Source of the DNA: CAVZCK01 sp963773735
Lineage (GTDB): Bacteria; Pseudomonadota; Alphaproteobacteria; Rhizobiales; Rhodomicrobiaceae
Reading direction: 5' to 3'
NCBI GenBank assembly: GCA_963773735.1
Contig: CAVZCK010000018.1
Coordinates: 124,001 to 188,000, forward strand
Length of the DNA: 64,000 nucleotides
Shown here: piece after piece, positions 27,626 through 37,251 of the stretch
Position numbering within the stretch: the stretch's first letter is position 1
How the letters are laid out: every line of letters starts with the position of its first letter
Made by a program: the position numbers and the translations under genes
Notes under the pieces: model-generated
Told to the model about the DNA's origin: nothing
The model's database searches: none
What the model saw: the letters and a program-made list of their open reading frames with translations, nothing else

Positions 27626-28391
27626 GTGTCGCGCCGGGCAGAGCAGTCGCTGACGCCCGATGAGAGCCTGGGCGTTGCGGCGCAGATTATGGAAGAGCTG
27701 GCACGCCGGCGCGTGACCCGGCAGCATCTGGCCGCTCTCGCGAAGATCAGCCTGTCCACTTTGGAGAAAGGGCTTTCCGGGCGCCGGCCCTTCACGCTGG
27801 CGACGATCGTCCGGCTGGAAGAGGCGCTCACGATCAATCTCCGCCAGCGCAGCGGGGCGTTAGAGCTGGTGCCAAATCATGGCCTTGCGCCGGACGGGCT
27901 CGGCTCGTATTCGCGGCCTGGGGTCGCCTGGATGGAAGGCGATTACGTGACGCTGCGCCCATCCTTCAGCGAACCGGAGGCGATCTACGCCTACCTCACG
28001 CAGATCCGCTGGGATCAGGTCGCCTCAAATCTCGTCTTCAACGAGTCCGAGCGGATCGATGCCGAATATACGCAGGGAGGCGTCGTCTCGGCGCCGCACC
28101 AATCCGGCCATATTTATTTCGTCACCAACAAGCATGGCCAATACCGGCTGATCATCGTCTCGCGCCCCACGATCAGGGGGGAATTGCACGGCATCCTGAC
28201 GACGCTTCAGGTCGGGCGCGGCGCGCAATTGACGCCGGTCGCAACGCCGATCGTGCTTGTGCCGATCAAGACCGTGCCCTCGCCCGAATTCGGACAGATC
28301 AAATCCGGCCGCCGCTGCTATCCCGCCTATCGCGAGTTTTCTGCGGCGGACGGTCGACGAGCCGTTCGCGCTTCTTCTGAGACCGTCATGA
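27626..28391 (+). CDS. Cro/CI-type helix-turn-helix protein (frameshifted near its end)
   Basis: GTG start at 27626 with GGGAGGG upstream. The N-terminal about 70 residues are an XRE helix-turn-helix (QHLAALAKISLSTLEKGLSG, RRPFTLATIVRLEEAL). The rest (about 180 residues) is a sensory-type domain seen in hyphomicrobial regulators: GVAWMEGDYVTLRPSFSEP, EAIYAYLTQIRWD and NKHGQYRLIIVSRP. Removing one T from a TTTT run near 28338 gives the natural end REFLRRTVDEPFALLLRPS, stopping at 28391; the uncorrected frame runs on to 28621 as nonsense. It is divergent from the sortase-target gene, so it might regulate that pair. Confidence 0.78.
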
Positions 28392-28692
28392 GGTCCGCGG
28401 CAGGCTTGCGCCGCTTTTCCGACACGGGCGCCCTGCGGGCCCGCGTTTGCTCCGGGTGTTTTGCGGCTCCATTATGGGCCGGCGTTGGCAAGACTGAATC
28501 TCGTGTTCGGTTGACAACGCCCGTTATGAGTCACGAACTGCCTCGCCGGATGAAACGATCGGCGACCGTTGCTCACGGCGAGAAAACGCAATTCGGCTTG
28601 ACCCAGATCAATACCGATTAGCGCATCCAGCCTATCGTCGAATTATAGCCCATCTGGCTTCTTACGGGCTCTGACAGCTATTGGAGGAAGAA

Positions 28693-28869
28693 ATGATCGA
28701 CAAGGATCGGATCGTCGGATCGGCGAAGGTAGTCAAAGGCAACGTCAAGAAGGCAGTCGGCAAGGCGGTCGGTGATACCAAGCTGGAGGCAGAGGGCAAG
28801 GCCGACAAGATCGAGGGCAGGATTCAGAACACGGTCGGCGGCATCAAAGATACGCTTAAAGGGAAATAG
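28693..28869 (+). CDS. CsbD family stress protein
   Basis: A 58-residue charged protein with the CsbD pattern: MIDKDRIVGSAKVVKGNVKK, VGDTKLEAEGKADKIEGR and IQNTVGGIKDTLKG. GGAGGAAG lies directly upstream of the ATG at 28693. Members of the family are induced by general stress in many bacteria; biochemical role unknown. It starts a run of small stress-type genes. Confidence 0.93.
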   Translation: MIDKDRIVGSAKVVKGNVKKAVGKAVGDTKLEAEGKADKIEGRIQNTVGGIKDTLKGK

Positions 28870-29162
28870 GACCGCTCCTGCATGCTTCGTGCCTCCTATC
28901 TCGGACCTCAAATGGCACGCTGCAACGCCGCCTAATCCGCCAAGCACCGGGCGTCAATGTCCCCCGCCTCGACGTCCGGTACAGGCCCCCTGTTGGAACA
29001 CGCTGGCCGGGGTCTTTTTCATCGGCTGGAAAGCGCAGCTTCTGTCTCAATCTGCCGCCAATTCACATGGAACTGTCTGGATGCGACAGACAGGTTTCTC
29101 AACCAGCAGCACATCAAGGTTTCTCGGACGCTGCTCTGGCACTTGCGTGAGGCTACCCAACC

Positions 29163-29309
29163 ATGAATCGTAACGTTCTCTACCTCGTCATCGGCGTGTT
29201 CGCCGTCGCTGCGGTGGTCTTTGGCTATCAGCTCTACAAAGAGCGGCAGAAGACCGCTGGCATTCAGATCGATGTCGGCAAAGGCAGTATTTCCATCGAA
29301 ACGAAGTAG
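29163..29309 (+). CDS. Small single-span membrane protein
   Basis: A 48-residue protein: one membrane helix (VLYLVIGVFAVAAVVFGYQL), then a charged loop (YKERQKTAGIQIDVGKGSIS). This layout (MNRN start, ending in IDVGKGSISIE) recurs in other rhizobial-type genomes as far as memory goes. No function is known. The DNA between it and the CsbD gene (28870-29162) holds no other supported gene. Confidence 0.7.
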   Translation: MNRNVLYLVIGVFAVAAVVFGYQLYKERQKTAGIQIDVGKGSISIETK

Positions 29310-29432
29310 TTCGGCATTCCCAAATCGGCGTCCTCGATAGCGCGTCAAGCGGAAAATGCCGATCAAGGGCTTCACGGTCGGAGTGCGAAGAGGCCCAATG
29401 TCCGGTCAGGTGCTGCAAAGGAGACATAGATC

Positions 29433-29597
29433 ATGTCCATCGGACTCATACTTATCATCATCCTGGTCATTTTCCTGCTCGGTGGCTTCAGTGGCCGCTT
29501 CGGCGGCTATGGCTACGGCTACGGCCACGGTGGCGTCGGTGTCATCGGCGTAATCCTGATCGTTCTCGTTGTGCTGGTTCTCATGGGTCAGCTTTGA
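29433..29597 (+). CDS. DUF3309-like small membrane protein
   Basis: A 54-residue protein with two hydrophobic helices (IGLILIIILVIFLLGGF and VIGVILIVLVVLVLMG) joined by a Gly/Tyr-rich hinge (GRFGGYGYGYGHGG). The ribosome site AAGGAGA is well placed. The build resembles DUF3309 proteins, which are common in hyphomicrobial stress clusters. Function unknown. Confidence 0.72.
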   Translation: MSIGLILIIILVIFLLGGFSGRFGGYGYGYGHGGVGVIGVILIVLVVLVLMGQL

Positions 29598-29721
29598 TCT
29601 GACTGGCTGAGTGCCGAACGCTCCGCTTGAACATGCGTGAATTCGCGGCCTCGGTTCGAAAGCCGCGATCAAGGGGAAGACATGAGCCGCCGAGGGCGAT
29701 GCCAACGAAAGAGGAGGCACT

Positions 29722-30114
29722 ATGAAAGGCTTTGTGCAAGACATCGAGAGCCTCGCTGTCAAGAATAACGAGTTTCGCCAGGTGCTTTACACCGCAAAGC
29801 ATTGCCAGCTCGTCGTCATGGCGTTGAAGCCCAAAGAAGAGATCGGGGCGGAAGTCCACAAGCTCGACCAGTTCTTTCGGGTAGAGGAAGGAACCGGTGA
29901 GGTGGTTCTCGACGGCGTTCGGACTGCGATCCGAGCGGGCTTCGCTGTCGTCGTGCCGGCTGGAGCAAAACACAACATCATCAATACCGGCAGTGTCCCA
30001 CTGAAGCTTTATACGCTCTATGCGCCGCCAAATCATCGGGACGGAGTCGTCCACCATACCCGCGCCGACGCCGAGGCCGACAACGAACAGTTCGACGGCA
30101 AAACGACTGAGTAG
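29722..30114 (+). CDS. Cupin-domain protein
   Basis: A 130-residue single-domain cupin. The first cupin motif reads IGAEVHKLDQFFRVEEGTGE and the second VVVPAGAKHNIINTG. The metal-type residues His (VHKLDQ), Glu (RVEEG) and His (AKHNI) are in place. AGAGGAGG precedes the start. Such small cupins bind metals or sugars or act as isomerases; the substrate is not predictable. Last of the co-directed small stress-type genes. Confidence 0.87.
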   Translation: MKGFVQDIESLAVKNNEFRQVLYTAKHCQLVVMALKPKEEIGAEVHKLDQFFRVEEGTGEVVLDGVRTAIRAGFAVVVPAGAKHNIINTGSVPLKLYTLYAPPNHRDGVVHHTRADAEADNEQFDGKTTE

Positions 30115-30327
30115 AAAGTCGATTGGGAGTCGGGCGCAGCTCTGCTAATGGGACACTTCCAATGTCCCCACCGTAGCCGGCGCGACTGCGATGGGTCTTG
30201 GACGCGATCTTGCTTCCGTCGCGAACGTCGGGGCGACTTTGCGCTTTGGCCGGCGAAAATAAGCGCTATCGGGGCGCAGCCGCCATAGAGCCATCATGCA
30301 CCTGTTAACGTGGCAGCGGAAACCGGC

Positions 30328-30771
30328 TTAAACTGCAGCGGATCCGGCGAGAGCCTTGATCGCGTGAGTGGCCTGGCGCAGATCGTATCCGGCGGCGGCA
30401 GCCTGCGCGATCACCGTCTCGATCGGCGTGCCGAGCGCAACCTTTGCCGCGGCCCAGAGCATCGTGGAGCGGCTTCCGCTGCGGCAATAGACCAGAATAC
30501 GTCCGTCCGTCGCCTGAAGGATTTCCGCGAATTTGGCCACGTGCTCGGGAGCGAGCATCGGCGCGGCAAAAGGCAGATCGATAAAAGCCAGCCCATGCTT
30601 TAATGCCTCAGCCTCGATTTTGCTCGCGGGGGCCTGACCGAACATGGCCTCGCCGTCCGGCCGGTTGTTGACGATGAGCGCAATCCCGCTCGCGGCAATA
30701 TCCGCGACATCGCCGGGCGCAATCTGTCCGGCCACGGATGTTTTCTCATCAAGCTGTGCCAGTTCTGCCAT
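30328..30771 (-). CDS. DUF442/TIGR01244-type sulfur transferase or phosphatase
   Basis: A 147-residue protein with a tyrosine-phosphatase-like fold. The P-loop is LVYCRSGSRSTMLWA, with nucleophile Cys followed by RSGSRS. The fold's other elements are VAGQIAPGDVADIAASGIAL and LIVNNRPDGEA. In other bacteria the domain stands alone or is fused to a beta-lactamase-like sulfur dioxygenase (Blh). Role in sulfide or thiol metabolism is inferred from those fusions. Start 30771 chosen to match family length; an upstream ATG at 30810 is possible. Confidence 0.85.
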   Translation of the reverse strand: MAELAQLDEKTSVAGQIAPGDVADIAASGIALIVNNRPDGEAMFGQAPASKIEAEALKHGLAFIDLPFAAPMLAPEHVAKFAEILQATDGRILVYCRSGSRSTMLWAAAKVALGTPIETVIAQAAAAGYDLRQATHAIKALAGSAAV

Positions 30772-31076
30772 CGTCTTCTGTTCTCCGGAATCGGTCGGCG
30801 GTCGCGGCATATTAGCCGGAATTTCCGCAAAGCCTAGCGTCTTGCTTGCCGCCGATGCGGCGGCAACACATTGATGTCCGCGTGCAAATTTGCAACAAGC
30901 TATGGAATAAAGCCGCGCCGTTTTGGCCCGTTCATCTTTGTGACAGCCATCGCGTCACATTCTTGCAAGTGGTCCTTTTGATTCCGGCATTTGCTCTCGA
31001 GCGTGCTGCAAGCGGATGCAAATGCCGGAATGGGCCATGGCGCATTCATCGCCCATGAGGCAGGCCGAGGAAAATC
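30772..31076. other. Divergent intergenic region
   Basis: About 300 bases between the minus-strand sulfur-transferase-like gene and the plus-strand transglutaminase gene. TGCAAATTTGCA, a perfect 12-bp palindrome, lies near 30884 and could be a regulator site. No gene is supported. Confidence 0.5.
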
Positions 31077-32172
31077 ATGATCATGGACAGGCGCCGCTTT
31101 CTGAAGCTGGGAGGAGCATTCGCAAGCGCTGCGCTGATCTCGCTGCGCGCCCACGCGCAGGAACGTTTCATTACCGAGCAAGGCCCCTGGCGCAAATTCG
31201 ACATTACGACGAAGATCGCATTCTCCGAACCGAAGGGAAAGGTGCAGGCGTGGGTTCCGGTGCCATCCGTGAACGAGGACGACTGGTCAAAGGCCCTTGG
31301 CAGCGGCTGGAAGACCAACGCCAAGGTGGCGAAGCTTGAGCACGACGAAGCATCCGGCGCGGACTTCGTCTATTTCGAATGGCCGGAGGGCGAGCCGACC
31401 CGTACAGCGGAGATCAGCAGCCAAGCCTCCACCCGTAACCGCGTGACGCATTTTACGAAGCCCGGCAAGCCGAAGCCGCTCAGTGATGACGAGAAGCGCC
31501 GGTACACCCAGCCGACAAGCCTCATGCCGCATGACGCCCAGCTCCGCGAAACGGCGGCCGAGATCACCGGGAATGCGAAAACCGATCTCGGCAAGGCCAA
31601 GGCAATCTATGAATGGATCGTCGACACGAAACGTTGCGGGCTCGGCGGTCCGCGCATCGCAACTGGGGTCTCGGGCGAGCGGTCCGCCGGCAAATCCGGA
31701 CTGCACCTTTCTGAATACGCTCTATGTCGGACTGGCGCGCGTATCGGGTCTGCCAGCGCGGGAGATCTTCGGTGTCCGCGTGGCGCCATCGCAATTCGGC
31801 TATCAGAGCCTCGGGGCGCGCCCGGAAGACGTGACGAGCAAGACTCATGGCTGGGCCGAAGTCTGGCTCGAAGATTATGGCTGGGTGCCGGTTGATCCGG
31901 GCGACGTCCGCCGGATTGTCAATGACGAGCCGCCCGGCAATCTGCAAGTGACCGATGCCAAGGTCGTCGCGGCGCGCGTCACCCTCTTCGGCGCCTGCGA
32001 AGCCAATTGGGTCCCCTATAACATGGCAACTGATCTTGTCCTGCCGCATTCTGACGGCGTTTCCGTACCCTATCTCTTCCGGCCGATCGCCTGGACGGCT
32101 GCCGGGCTGAGCCGCGACCGCGATCAGCCGGGCTTCACCTATAAGGTCACCGCCAAAGAGCTGCCGGCCTGA
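31077..32172 (+). CDS. Tat-exported transglutaminase-like protein (frameshifted)
   Basis: The start carries a twin-arginine signal (MDRRRFLKLGGAFASAALIS). The mature part has an N-terminal beta domain (PWRKFDITTKIAFSEP) and a transglutaminase-like core. The catalytic triad is seen as Cys in PDCTFLNTLYVGLAR, His in SKTHGWAEVWL and Asp in GWVPVDPGDVR. A +1 break near 31660 lies just ahead of the Cys segment. Corrected length is about 365 residues. Probable periplasmic peptidase-type enzyme. Not obviously linked to the leu genes downstream. Confidence 0.85.
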
Positions 32173-32300
32173 TCCCGCTGGCAGGGACAACCGTTACCAA
32201 GCGCACGGCCGAGTTTTTGCTCGCGCGGCGGAATAGGCTTGCGGTCGAGGAGATTTCGGGCCAAAAGGTCGGCAATCTTTGGGTATTTCACGGTTGTCCA

Positions 32301-32906
32301 ATGGAACCCTTCACGGAACTGACGGGCGTCGCCGCTCCCCTGCCGATGATCAATGTCGACACGGACATGATCATCCCCAAGCAATTTCTGAAAACGATCA
32401 AACGCACCGGGCTTGGCAAGGACCTGTTCTATGAGATGCGCTATGACGCCGAGGGCAAGGAGAATCCCGGCTTCGTGCTCAACCGCCCGGCCTACCGCAA
32501 CGCCAAGATCCTGATCGCCGGCGCCAATTTCGGCTGCGGGTCAAGCCGCGAACACGCGCCCTGGGCGATCCTCGATTTCGGCATCAAATGCGTCATCGCG
32601 CCGAGCTTTGCGGACATTTTTTACAACAACTGCTTCAAGAACGGCATCCTGCCGATCGCCCTGCCCCAGAGCGAGATCGACAAGCTCTTGGACGATGCCT
32701 CGCGCGGCTCGAATGCGACCATCACCGTCGATCTCGAAGCACAGGAGATCCGCGGACCGGATGGCGGCGTGATCCGTTTTGATCTCGATCCGTACCGCAA
32801 GAAATGTCTCATCGAGGGTCTGGACGATATCGGCCTGACATTGGCGAAGCGGGATAGCATCGCGGCTTACGAAACCCGAGCGCAAGCGTCCCGCCCGTGG
32901 GCCTAA
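32301..32906 (+). CDS. leuD: 3-isopropylmalate dehydratase small subunit
   Basis: A 201-residue small subunit of isopropylmalate isomerase in leucine synthesis. Motifs are VDTDMIIPKQFLKTIKRTG, the swivel loop NFGCGSSREHAPWAI and FADIFYNNCFKNGILPI. It needs LeuC, whose gene is not in the window. Intact, usual length, ATG at 32301. Confidence 0.97.
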   Translation: MEPFTELTGVAAPLPMINVDTDMIIPKQFLKTIKRTGLGKDLFYEMRYDAEGKENPGFVLNRPAYRNAKILIAGANFGCGSSREHAPWAILDFGIKCVIAPSFADIFYNNCFKNGILPIALPQSEIDKLLDDASRGSNATITVDLEAQEIRGPDGGVIRFDLDPYRKKCLIEGLDDIGLTLAKRDSIAAYETRAQASRPWA

Positions 32907-32969
32907 GGAGCGTCCGGGGAACCGCGACCAGATGATGCCGTTGTGCCTGCGTTGCCGAGGAGGTATGAC

Positions 32970-33329
32970 ATGCATCATCTGACCGATCCGTCCCTGCGTG
33001 ACTGCATCAACAAATGCTGGTCCTGCCGCGACACCTGCCAGTCGACGCTGGTCAATTACTGCTTAGAAAAGGGCGGCCAGCACATCCTGCCGGATCATGT
33101 GCGGCTGATGCTCGATTGCATCCAGATATGCCAGACCAGCGCGGACTTCATGACCCGCAATTCGAAGATGCATCCCTCCGTCTGCAACACCTGCGCCGCA
33201 GTCTGCCAAGCCTGCGCGCGGTCCTGCGACGAGTTTGACGATTCAGAGATGAAGACGTGCGCCGAGGTCTGCCGGGCCTGCGCCGAGGCCTGCTGGGATA
33301 TGGCGCGCCACGCCGGGCTTGAGGCCTGA
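32970..33329 (+). CDS. Cys-rich four-helix-bundle copper-storage-like protein
   Basis: A 119-residue protein with 16 cysteines spaced mostly as CxxxC and CxxC along predicted helices: DCINKCWSCRDTCQ, DCIQICQ, VCNTCAAVCQACARSC and CAEVCRACAEACWDMARH. This is the Csp/DUF326 design, in which a tube of cysteines binds many Cu(I) ions. No signal peptide is visible, so it is the cytosolic (Csp3-like) kind. GGAGG lies eight bases ahead of the ATG. It is inserted between leuD and leuB. Confidence 0.9.
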   Translation: MHHLTDPSLRDCINKCWSCRDTCQSTLVNYCLEKGGQHILPDHVRLMLDCIQICQTSADFMTRNSKMHPSVCNTCAAVCQACARSCDEFDDSEMKTCAEVCRACAEACWDMARHAGLEA

Positions 33330-33340
33330 GACTGGCGAAA

Positions 33341-33366
33341 AATCCTGTGCATCAACTGCACGGATT
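33341..33366. terminator. Possible terminator hairpin after the copper-storage-like gene
   Basis: AATCCTGTGCA-TCAAC-TGCACGGATT forms a stem of about ten pairs with one bulge, shortly after the stop at 33329. Only a weak T-content follows, so the call is tentative. Confidence 0.45.
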
Positions 33367-33486
33367 GTAGCGCTCTAGCGAAAAATCGCCCTTGCGGCTT
33401 GCTCCGCATTCTGTTTCCCATTAGCAACAGATTAACGACGTGATCCCCTGGCGCCACGCGCCGTCTTTAGCTGCCACGAGCGTGCA

Positions 33487-34597
33487 ATGCCGACATTCGA
33501 TGTACTGCTCCTGCCAGGCGATGGCATCGGGCCGGAGGTTATGGGCGAGGTTGAGCGCCTGATCGCATGGCTGAACCGGACCGGCGCCGTCAGCTTCAAT
33601 GTGGAGAAGGATCTTGTCGGCGGCTGCGCTTATGACGCGCACGGCCAAGCGATCTCCGAGGCGGCGATGGCCAAGGCCATGAAGGCCGACGCCGTGATGT
33701 TCGGTGCGGTCGGCGGACCGAAATGGGATTTTGTGCCATACGAAGTGCGGCCGGAAGCCGGACTCTTGCGCCTGCGCAAGGATATGCAGCTTTTTGCCAA
33801 TCTGCGCCCGGCGATCTGCTATCCCGCCCTTGCCGACGCATCGAGCCTGAAGCGCGAGCATGTCGAGGGCCTCGATCTGGTGATCGTGCGCGAGCTGACG
33901 GGCGGGCTCTATTTCGGCGAGCCGAAGGAAATCGTGACCCTGGAAAACGGCGAGCAGCGCGCCGTCGACACCCAGATCTACACCACGCATGAAATCGAGC
34001 GCATCGCGCGCGTCGCTTTTGAGCTCGCCCGCAAGCGCCGCAATAAGGTCGCATCGTCCGAGAAACGCAATGTGATGCGCTCCGGCGTGCTCTGGCATCA
34101 GGTGGTCACAAAGGTTCACCGCGACGACTATTCCGATGTCGAGCTGACCCATATTCTTGCGGACAATTGCGCCATGCAGCTCGTGCGCGCGCCAAAACAG
34201 TTCGACGTGATCGTGACCGACAATCTGTTCGGCGACATGCTGTCGGATGAAGCCGCGATGCTGACCGGGCTCACTCGGCATGTTGCCGTCCGCCTCGCTC
34301 GGCGCGCCGGACGCCTCGGGCAAGCGGCCCGCGCTTTATGAGCCCGTCCATGGCAGCGCGCCGGATATCGCCGGCAGGCAGACCGCCAATCCGATCGCGA
34401 TGATTGCGAGTTTTGGCATGGCGCTTCGCTACTCCTTCGATATGGGGCGCGAGGCCGAGATGGTTGAAAAGGCGATCGCCAGGGTTCTCGACAAAGGTTT
34501 ACGCACAAGCGACATCATGCAAGAGGGCATGAAGAGGGTTTCGACCAGGGAGATGGGCGAAGCCATCATCGGTGAGCTTGAGGCGCTCGCTGCGTAA
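33487..34597 (+). CDS. leuB: 3-isopropylmalate dehydrogenase (frameshifted)
   Basis: An NAD-dependent beta-decarboxylating dehydrogenase of leucine synthesis, about 370 residues. It begins VLLLPGDGIGPEV. Substrate and metal residues are visible in LDLVIVRELTGGLYFGEPK, the Lys in VTKVHRDDYS and the aspartates in VIVTDNLFGDMLSDEAA. The NAD motif EPVHGSAPDIAGR appears after a break near 34267, where ACCGGGCTCACTC replaces ACCGGCTCACTC. Removing one G gives the standard TGSLGMLPSASLG. The break is almost surely an error, since the rest is perfect. Confidence 0.96.
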
Positions 34598-34709
34598 GAT
34601 GCGGTTTGGGCGAAGTGTCTTTGCGGGACGGACGCAAAGGCGGTTTTCCCCATGTAACCGGCTGCGGACCGGAAGGTGCGGCTGGCTGTAACAAGAGGTA
34701 AGCGGGGCG

Positions 34710-35534
34710 GTGACAGACCATTTCAGTGTCATCGGATTCAGGTCGCGTTCGGCAGAAGAGCTGGCGGCGATGGTCAGCAAGCTGCCTGATACCGGCGCCT
34801 ATTCGCAGCCATGCGCGCCCGGCTATTATTATCGCTGGCAGTCCGACAGCGGCTCCGAGCTTTGGGTTCATCTCGCAAAAGACCCGAACGTCGGTAACGA
34901 GAAACTGTCCATCGTCGGCGTCACGCCGTTCTTCCACGGCAGGGGGCGCGTCTCCGTGCGGGTGATGAAAAAGCGCCAGCGGCCAAGCGACAATGCGTTC
35001 GAGGGCGCGGTCTTCGTGGAAATCGAGCCAGGCCCCCGCCCGCATCAATGCGCGACCGTCGCCCTGCTCGACATTGTCGATTATGCGATCTGGGCCAACC
35101 GGGTGACGCCGTTTCTGGCGCAAGCTCAGATTGCGGCCTTCCCGCATGAGGTTTCCGTCTTTGCAAGCGAAGAAGAGTTTGCGGCAGCGCAGGCCAATGA
35201 ACAGGTGAAGTTCGCGCCGGAATCCTTCTTCGCCAGCGGCCTCTTTTCGGCCTCGGGCGAAGCCGGCGGCCACACCGTCTTTCATGATCCCAGCGCAGCC
35301 GAATTCGATGCGCCCGCCCGCGCCTTTCTCACCGGCCGCATTCTCTCGGCCGAGCGGCGCACCAACAGCGTCACCGGACAGACTTTCCTCACCGCGCTCG
35401 TAAAGACCGTCGGCGGCACGATCGACGTCGTTGCCGACGAAAACCTGGCTCATGAGGATCTCGCGCCCGGCTCGATCGTCCAGGGCGAATTCTGGCTCTG
35501 CGCGCATTTGATCGAAGGGAACGGCCACGCCTGA
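34710..35534 (+). CDS. Conserved protein of unknown function
   Basis: An intact 274-residue soluble protein starting with GTG (MTDHFSVIGFRSRSAEELAA). The middle is beta-rich (YYYRWQSDSGSELWVHL, EGAVFVEIEPGPRP). The C-terminus resembles an OB-like fold (AFLTGRILSAERRTNSVTGQ, IVQGEFWLCAHL). Related proteins appear near amino-acid synthesis genes in rhizobial-type genomes as far as recalled, but no function is known. Confidence 0.68.
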   Translation: MTDHFSVIGFRSRSAEELAAMVSKLPDTGAYSQPCAPGYYYRWQSDSGSELWVHLAKDPNVGNEKLSIVGVTPFFHGRGRVSVRVMKKRQRPSDNAFEGAVFVEIEPGPRPHQCATVALLDIVDYAIWANRVTPFLAQAQIAAFPHEVSVFASEEEFAAAQANEQVKFAPESFFASGLFSASGEAGGHTVFHDPSAAEFDAPARAFLTGRILSAERRTNSVTGQTFLTALVKTVGGTIDVVADENLAHEDLAPGSIVQGEFWLCAHLIEGNGHA

Positions 35535-35621
35535 ACCAGGCAATGGTCGGAGGGATAATGGCCGGCGCGACGGTCCATCTCTGCGGGGCCGTCAGCGGGG
35601 AAATGCGCTCTCCGGTCGCGG

Positions 35622-35837
35622 GTGCCGCCTTGCCCGTCGCACGGAGGCCTCGGCCTGCCCATCGGGCAGGTGCTCGTGGCTTATGCCCCAGGCGGTCTTG
35701 AGGCGATGACCATTCTCGCCTTCGTGCTCGGCGTCGACCCGGTTCATGTCGGCGCGCATCAGCTCGTGCGATTTTTGCGGCTGAGCCTCTTGTCGCCCTT
35801 GATCGCCAGGTCTTATCTCAAGCGAAGCAAACTCTGA
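35622..35837 (+). pseudogene. C-terminal remnant of an AbrB-type membrane protein
   Basis: Only the last about 60 residues of the COG3180 AbrB family (once called ammonia monooxygenase-like) are present: LGLPIGQVLVAYAPGGLEAM, TILAFVLGVDPVHVGAHQLV. The upstream 90 bases give no continuation in any frame, and no ribosome site is seen. The preceding transmembrane part is missing, so this is a gene fragment. Confidence 0.7.
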
Positions 35838-35919
35838 CGCTACGAGCACGTCTGGCCACGGATGGACAAGGACGCCGGGCAGGGTTAAAACCCGCGTTCA
35901 CATAAACAGGAAAGCTGAG

Positions 35920-36951
35920 ATGAGCTATAATGTCGCCGTCGTCGGCGCCACAGGCAATGTGGGCCGCGAAATGCTGAACATCCTCGATGAACGCGAATTT
36001 CCGGTGAAGGAGGTGTTTGCCATCGCCTCGCGCCGGTCCACCGGCGTTGAGGTCTCGTTCGGCGACAAAACGCTCAAATGCCGCGACCTGGAACAGTTCG
36101 ACTTCTCCAAATGCGATTTCGCGCTGATGTCGGCCGGAGGCGAGGTCTCCAAGCAGTGGTCGCCGCGGATTGCCGCCCAGGGCTGTCTCGTTATCGATAA
36201 TTCCTCGGCCTGGCGCTACGACATCGACGTGCCGCTGATCGTGCCGGAGGTCAACGCCGATGCCGTGGCCGGCTTCAAGAAGAAGAACATCATTGCCAAT
36301 CCGAACTGCTCGACCGCTCAGCTCGTCATCGCCTTGAAGCCGCTTCACGATGCGGCGACGATCAAGCGCGTGGTCGTGGCGACCTATCAGTCCGTGTCCG
36401 GCGCCGGCAAGGAGGCGATGGATGAGCTTTGGAACCAGACCAAGGGCATCTTCGTCACCGACGATCCGACGCCGGAGGTCTTCACCAAGCAGATCGCCTT
36501 CAACGTCATCCCGCATATCGACCGCTTCATGGAGGACGGCTCGACCCGCGAGGAATGGAAGATGGTCGCCGAGACCAAAAAGATCCTCGACCCGAAGATC
36601 AAGCTCACCGCGACCTGCGTCCGCGTGCCGGTCTTCGTCGGCCATTCCGAGGCAGTGAATATCGAGTTCGAGAAGCCGATCACCGTCGAGGAAGCGCGCG
36701 ACATTCTCCGCGAGGCGCCGGGGATTCTCGTCGTCGACAAGCACGAGGATGGCGGCTATGTCACGCCGGTCGAATGCGTCGGCGATTATGCGACGTTCGT
36801 ATCGCGCATCCGCGAGGACCCGACGGTCGAGAACGGCCTCAACATCTGGGTCGTCTCCGACAATCTGCGCAAGGGCGCCGCGCTCAATAGCGTGCAGATC
36901 GCCGAGACGGTCATCAACCGGCAGCTTCTGAAAGCGCGCGAAGCCGCCTGA
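35920..36951 (+). CDS. asd: Aspartate-semialdehyde dehydrogenase
   Basis: A 343-residue enzyme of the aspartate family pathway (lysine, threonine, methionine, diaminopimelate). The NADP motif VAVVGATGNVGREML is at the start. The catalytic Cys lies in NPNCSTAQLVIALKPL and the acid/base His in VFVGHSEAVNIEF; the substrate segment ECVGDYATFVSRIRED is present. Intact, ATG at 35920. It is downstream of the leu genes, as is usual in Hyphomicrobiales. Confidence 0.98.
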   Translation: MSYNVAVVGATGNVGREMLNILDEREFPVKEVFAIASRRSTGVEVSFGDKTLKCRDLEQFDFSKCDFALMSAGGEVSKQWSPRIAAQGCLVIDNSSAWRYDIDVPLIVPEVNADAVAGFKKKNIIANPNCSTAQLVIALKPLHDAATIKRVVVATYQSVSGAGKEAMDELWNQTKGIFVTDDPTPEVFTKQIAFNVIPHIDRFMEDGSTREEWKMVAETKKILDPKIKLTATCVRVPVFVGHSEAVNIEFEKPITVEEARDILREAPGILVVDKHEDGGYVTPVECVGDYATFVSRIREDPTVENGLNIWVVSDNLRKGAALNSVQIAETVINRQLLKAREAA

Positions 36952-36978
36952 TCGCATGATTGCCTAAGAGGCGGCGGG

Positions 36979-37251
36979 GTGCCTCCCGCCGTAGCTTGGC
37001 TTCTTCTGACAGCGTCTTCGATTTCGGCGGGGGCGCTTGCTGCCTTGCTCGGCGGCTGCGCCGCGGGCCGGCGCAAGCTGCCTATACTCAGCGCGGGGCG
37101 CACGTTTCTTGCTGGGGACATTTTTTTCAACGCGCGGCGCTTTGGCCTATTGGACTCTGTGAGCGGCGCGCGTTTCCCAAGAGTGGAAGCCGGACGCCGC
37201 GCCTATGCCGCATCAAGCATCAGCCCCGATGCTTCCCGCAAGATGGCGTAG
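36979..37251 (+). CDS. Doubtful small lipoprotein-like protein
   Basis: A 90-residue frame with a GTG start and a lipobox-like beginning (WLLLTASSISAGALAALLGG, then Cys). The remainder is basic and featureless. Its 3' end overlaps the minus-strand gene at 37203. The signal-like start may be chance in GC-rich DNA, so it is kept at low confidence. Confidence 0.25.
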   Translation: MPPAVAWLLLTASSISAGALAALLGGCAAGRRKLPILSAGRTFLAGDIFFNARRFGLLDSVSGARFPRVEAGRRAYAASSISPDASRKMA

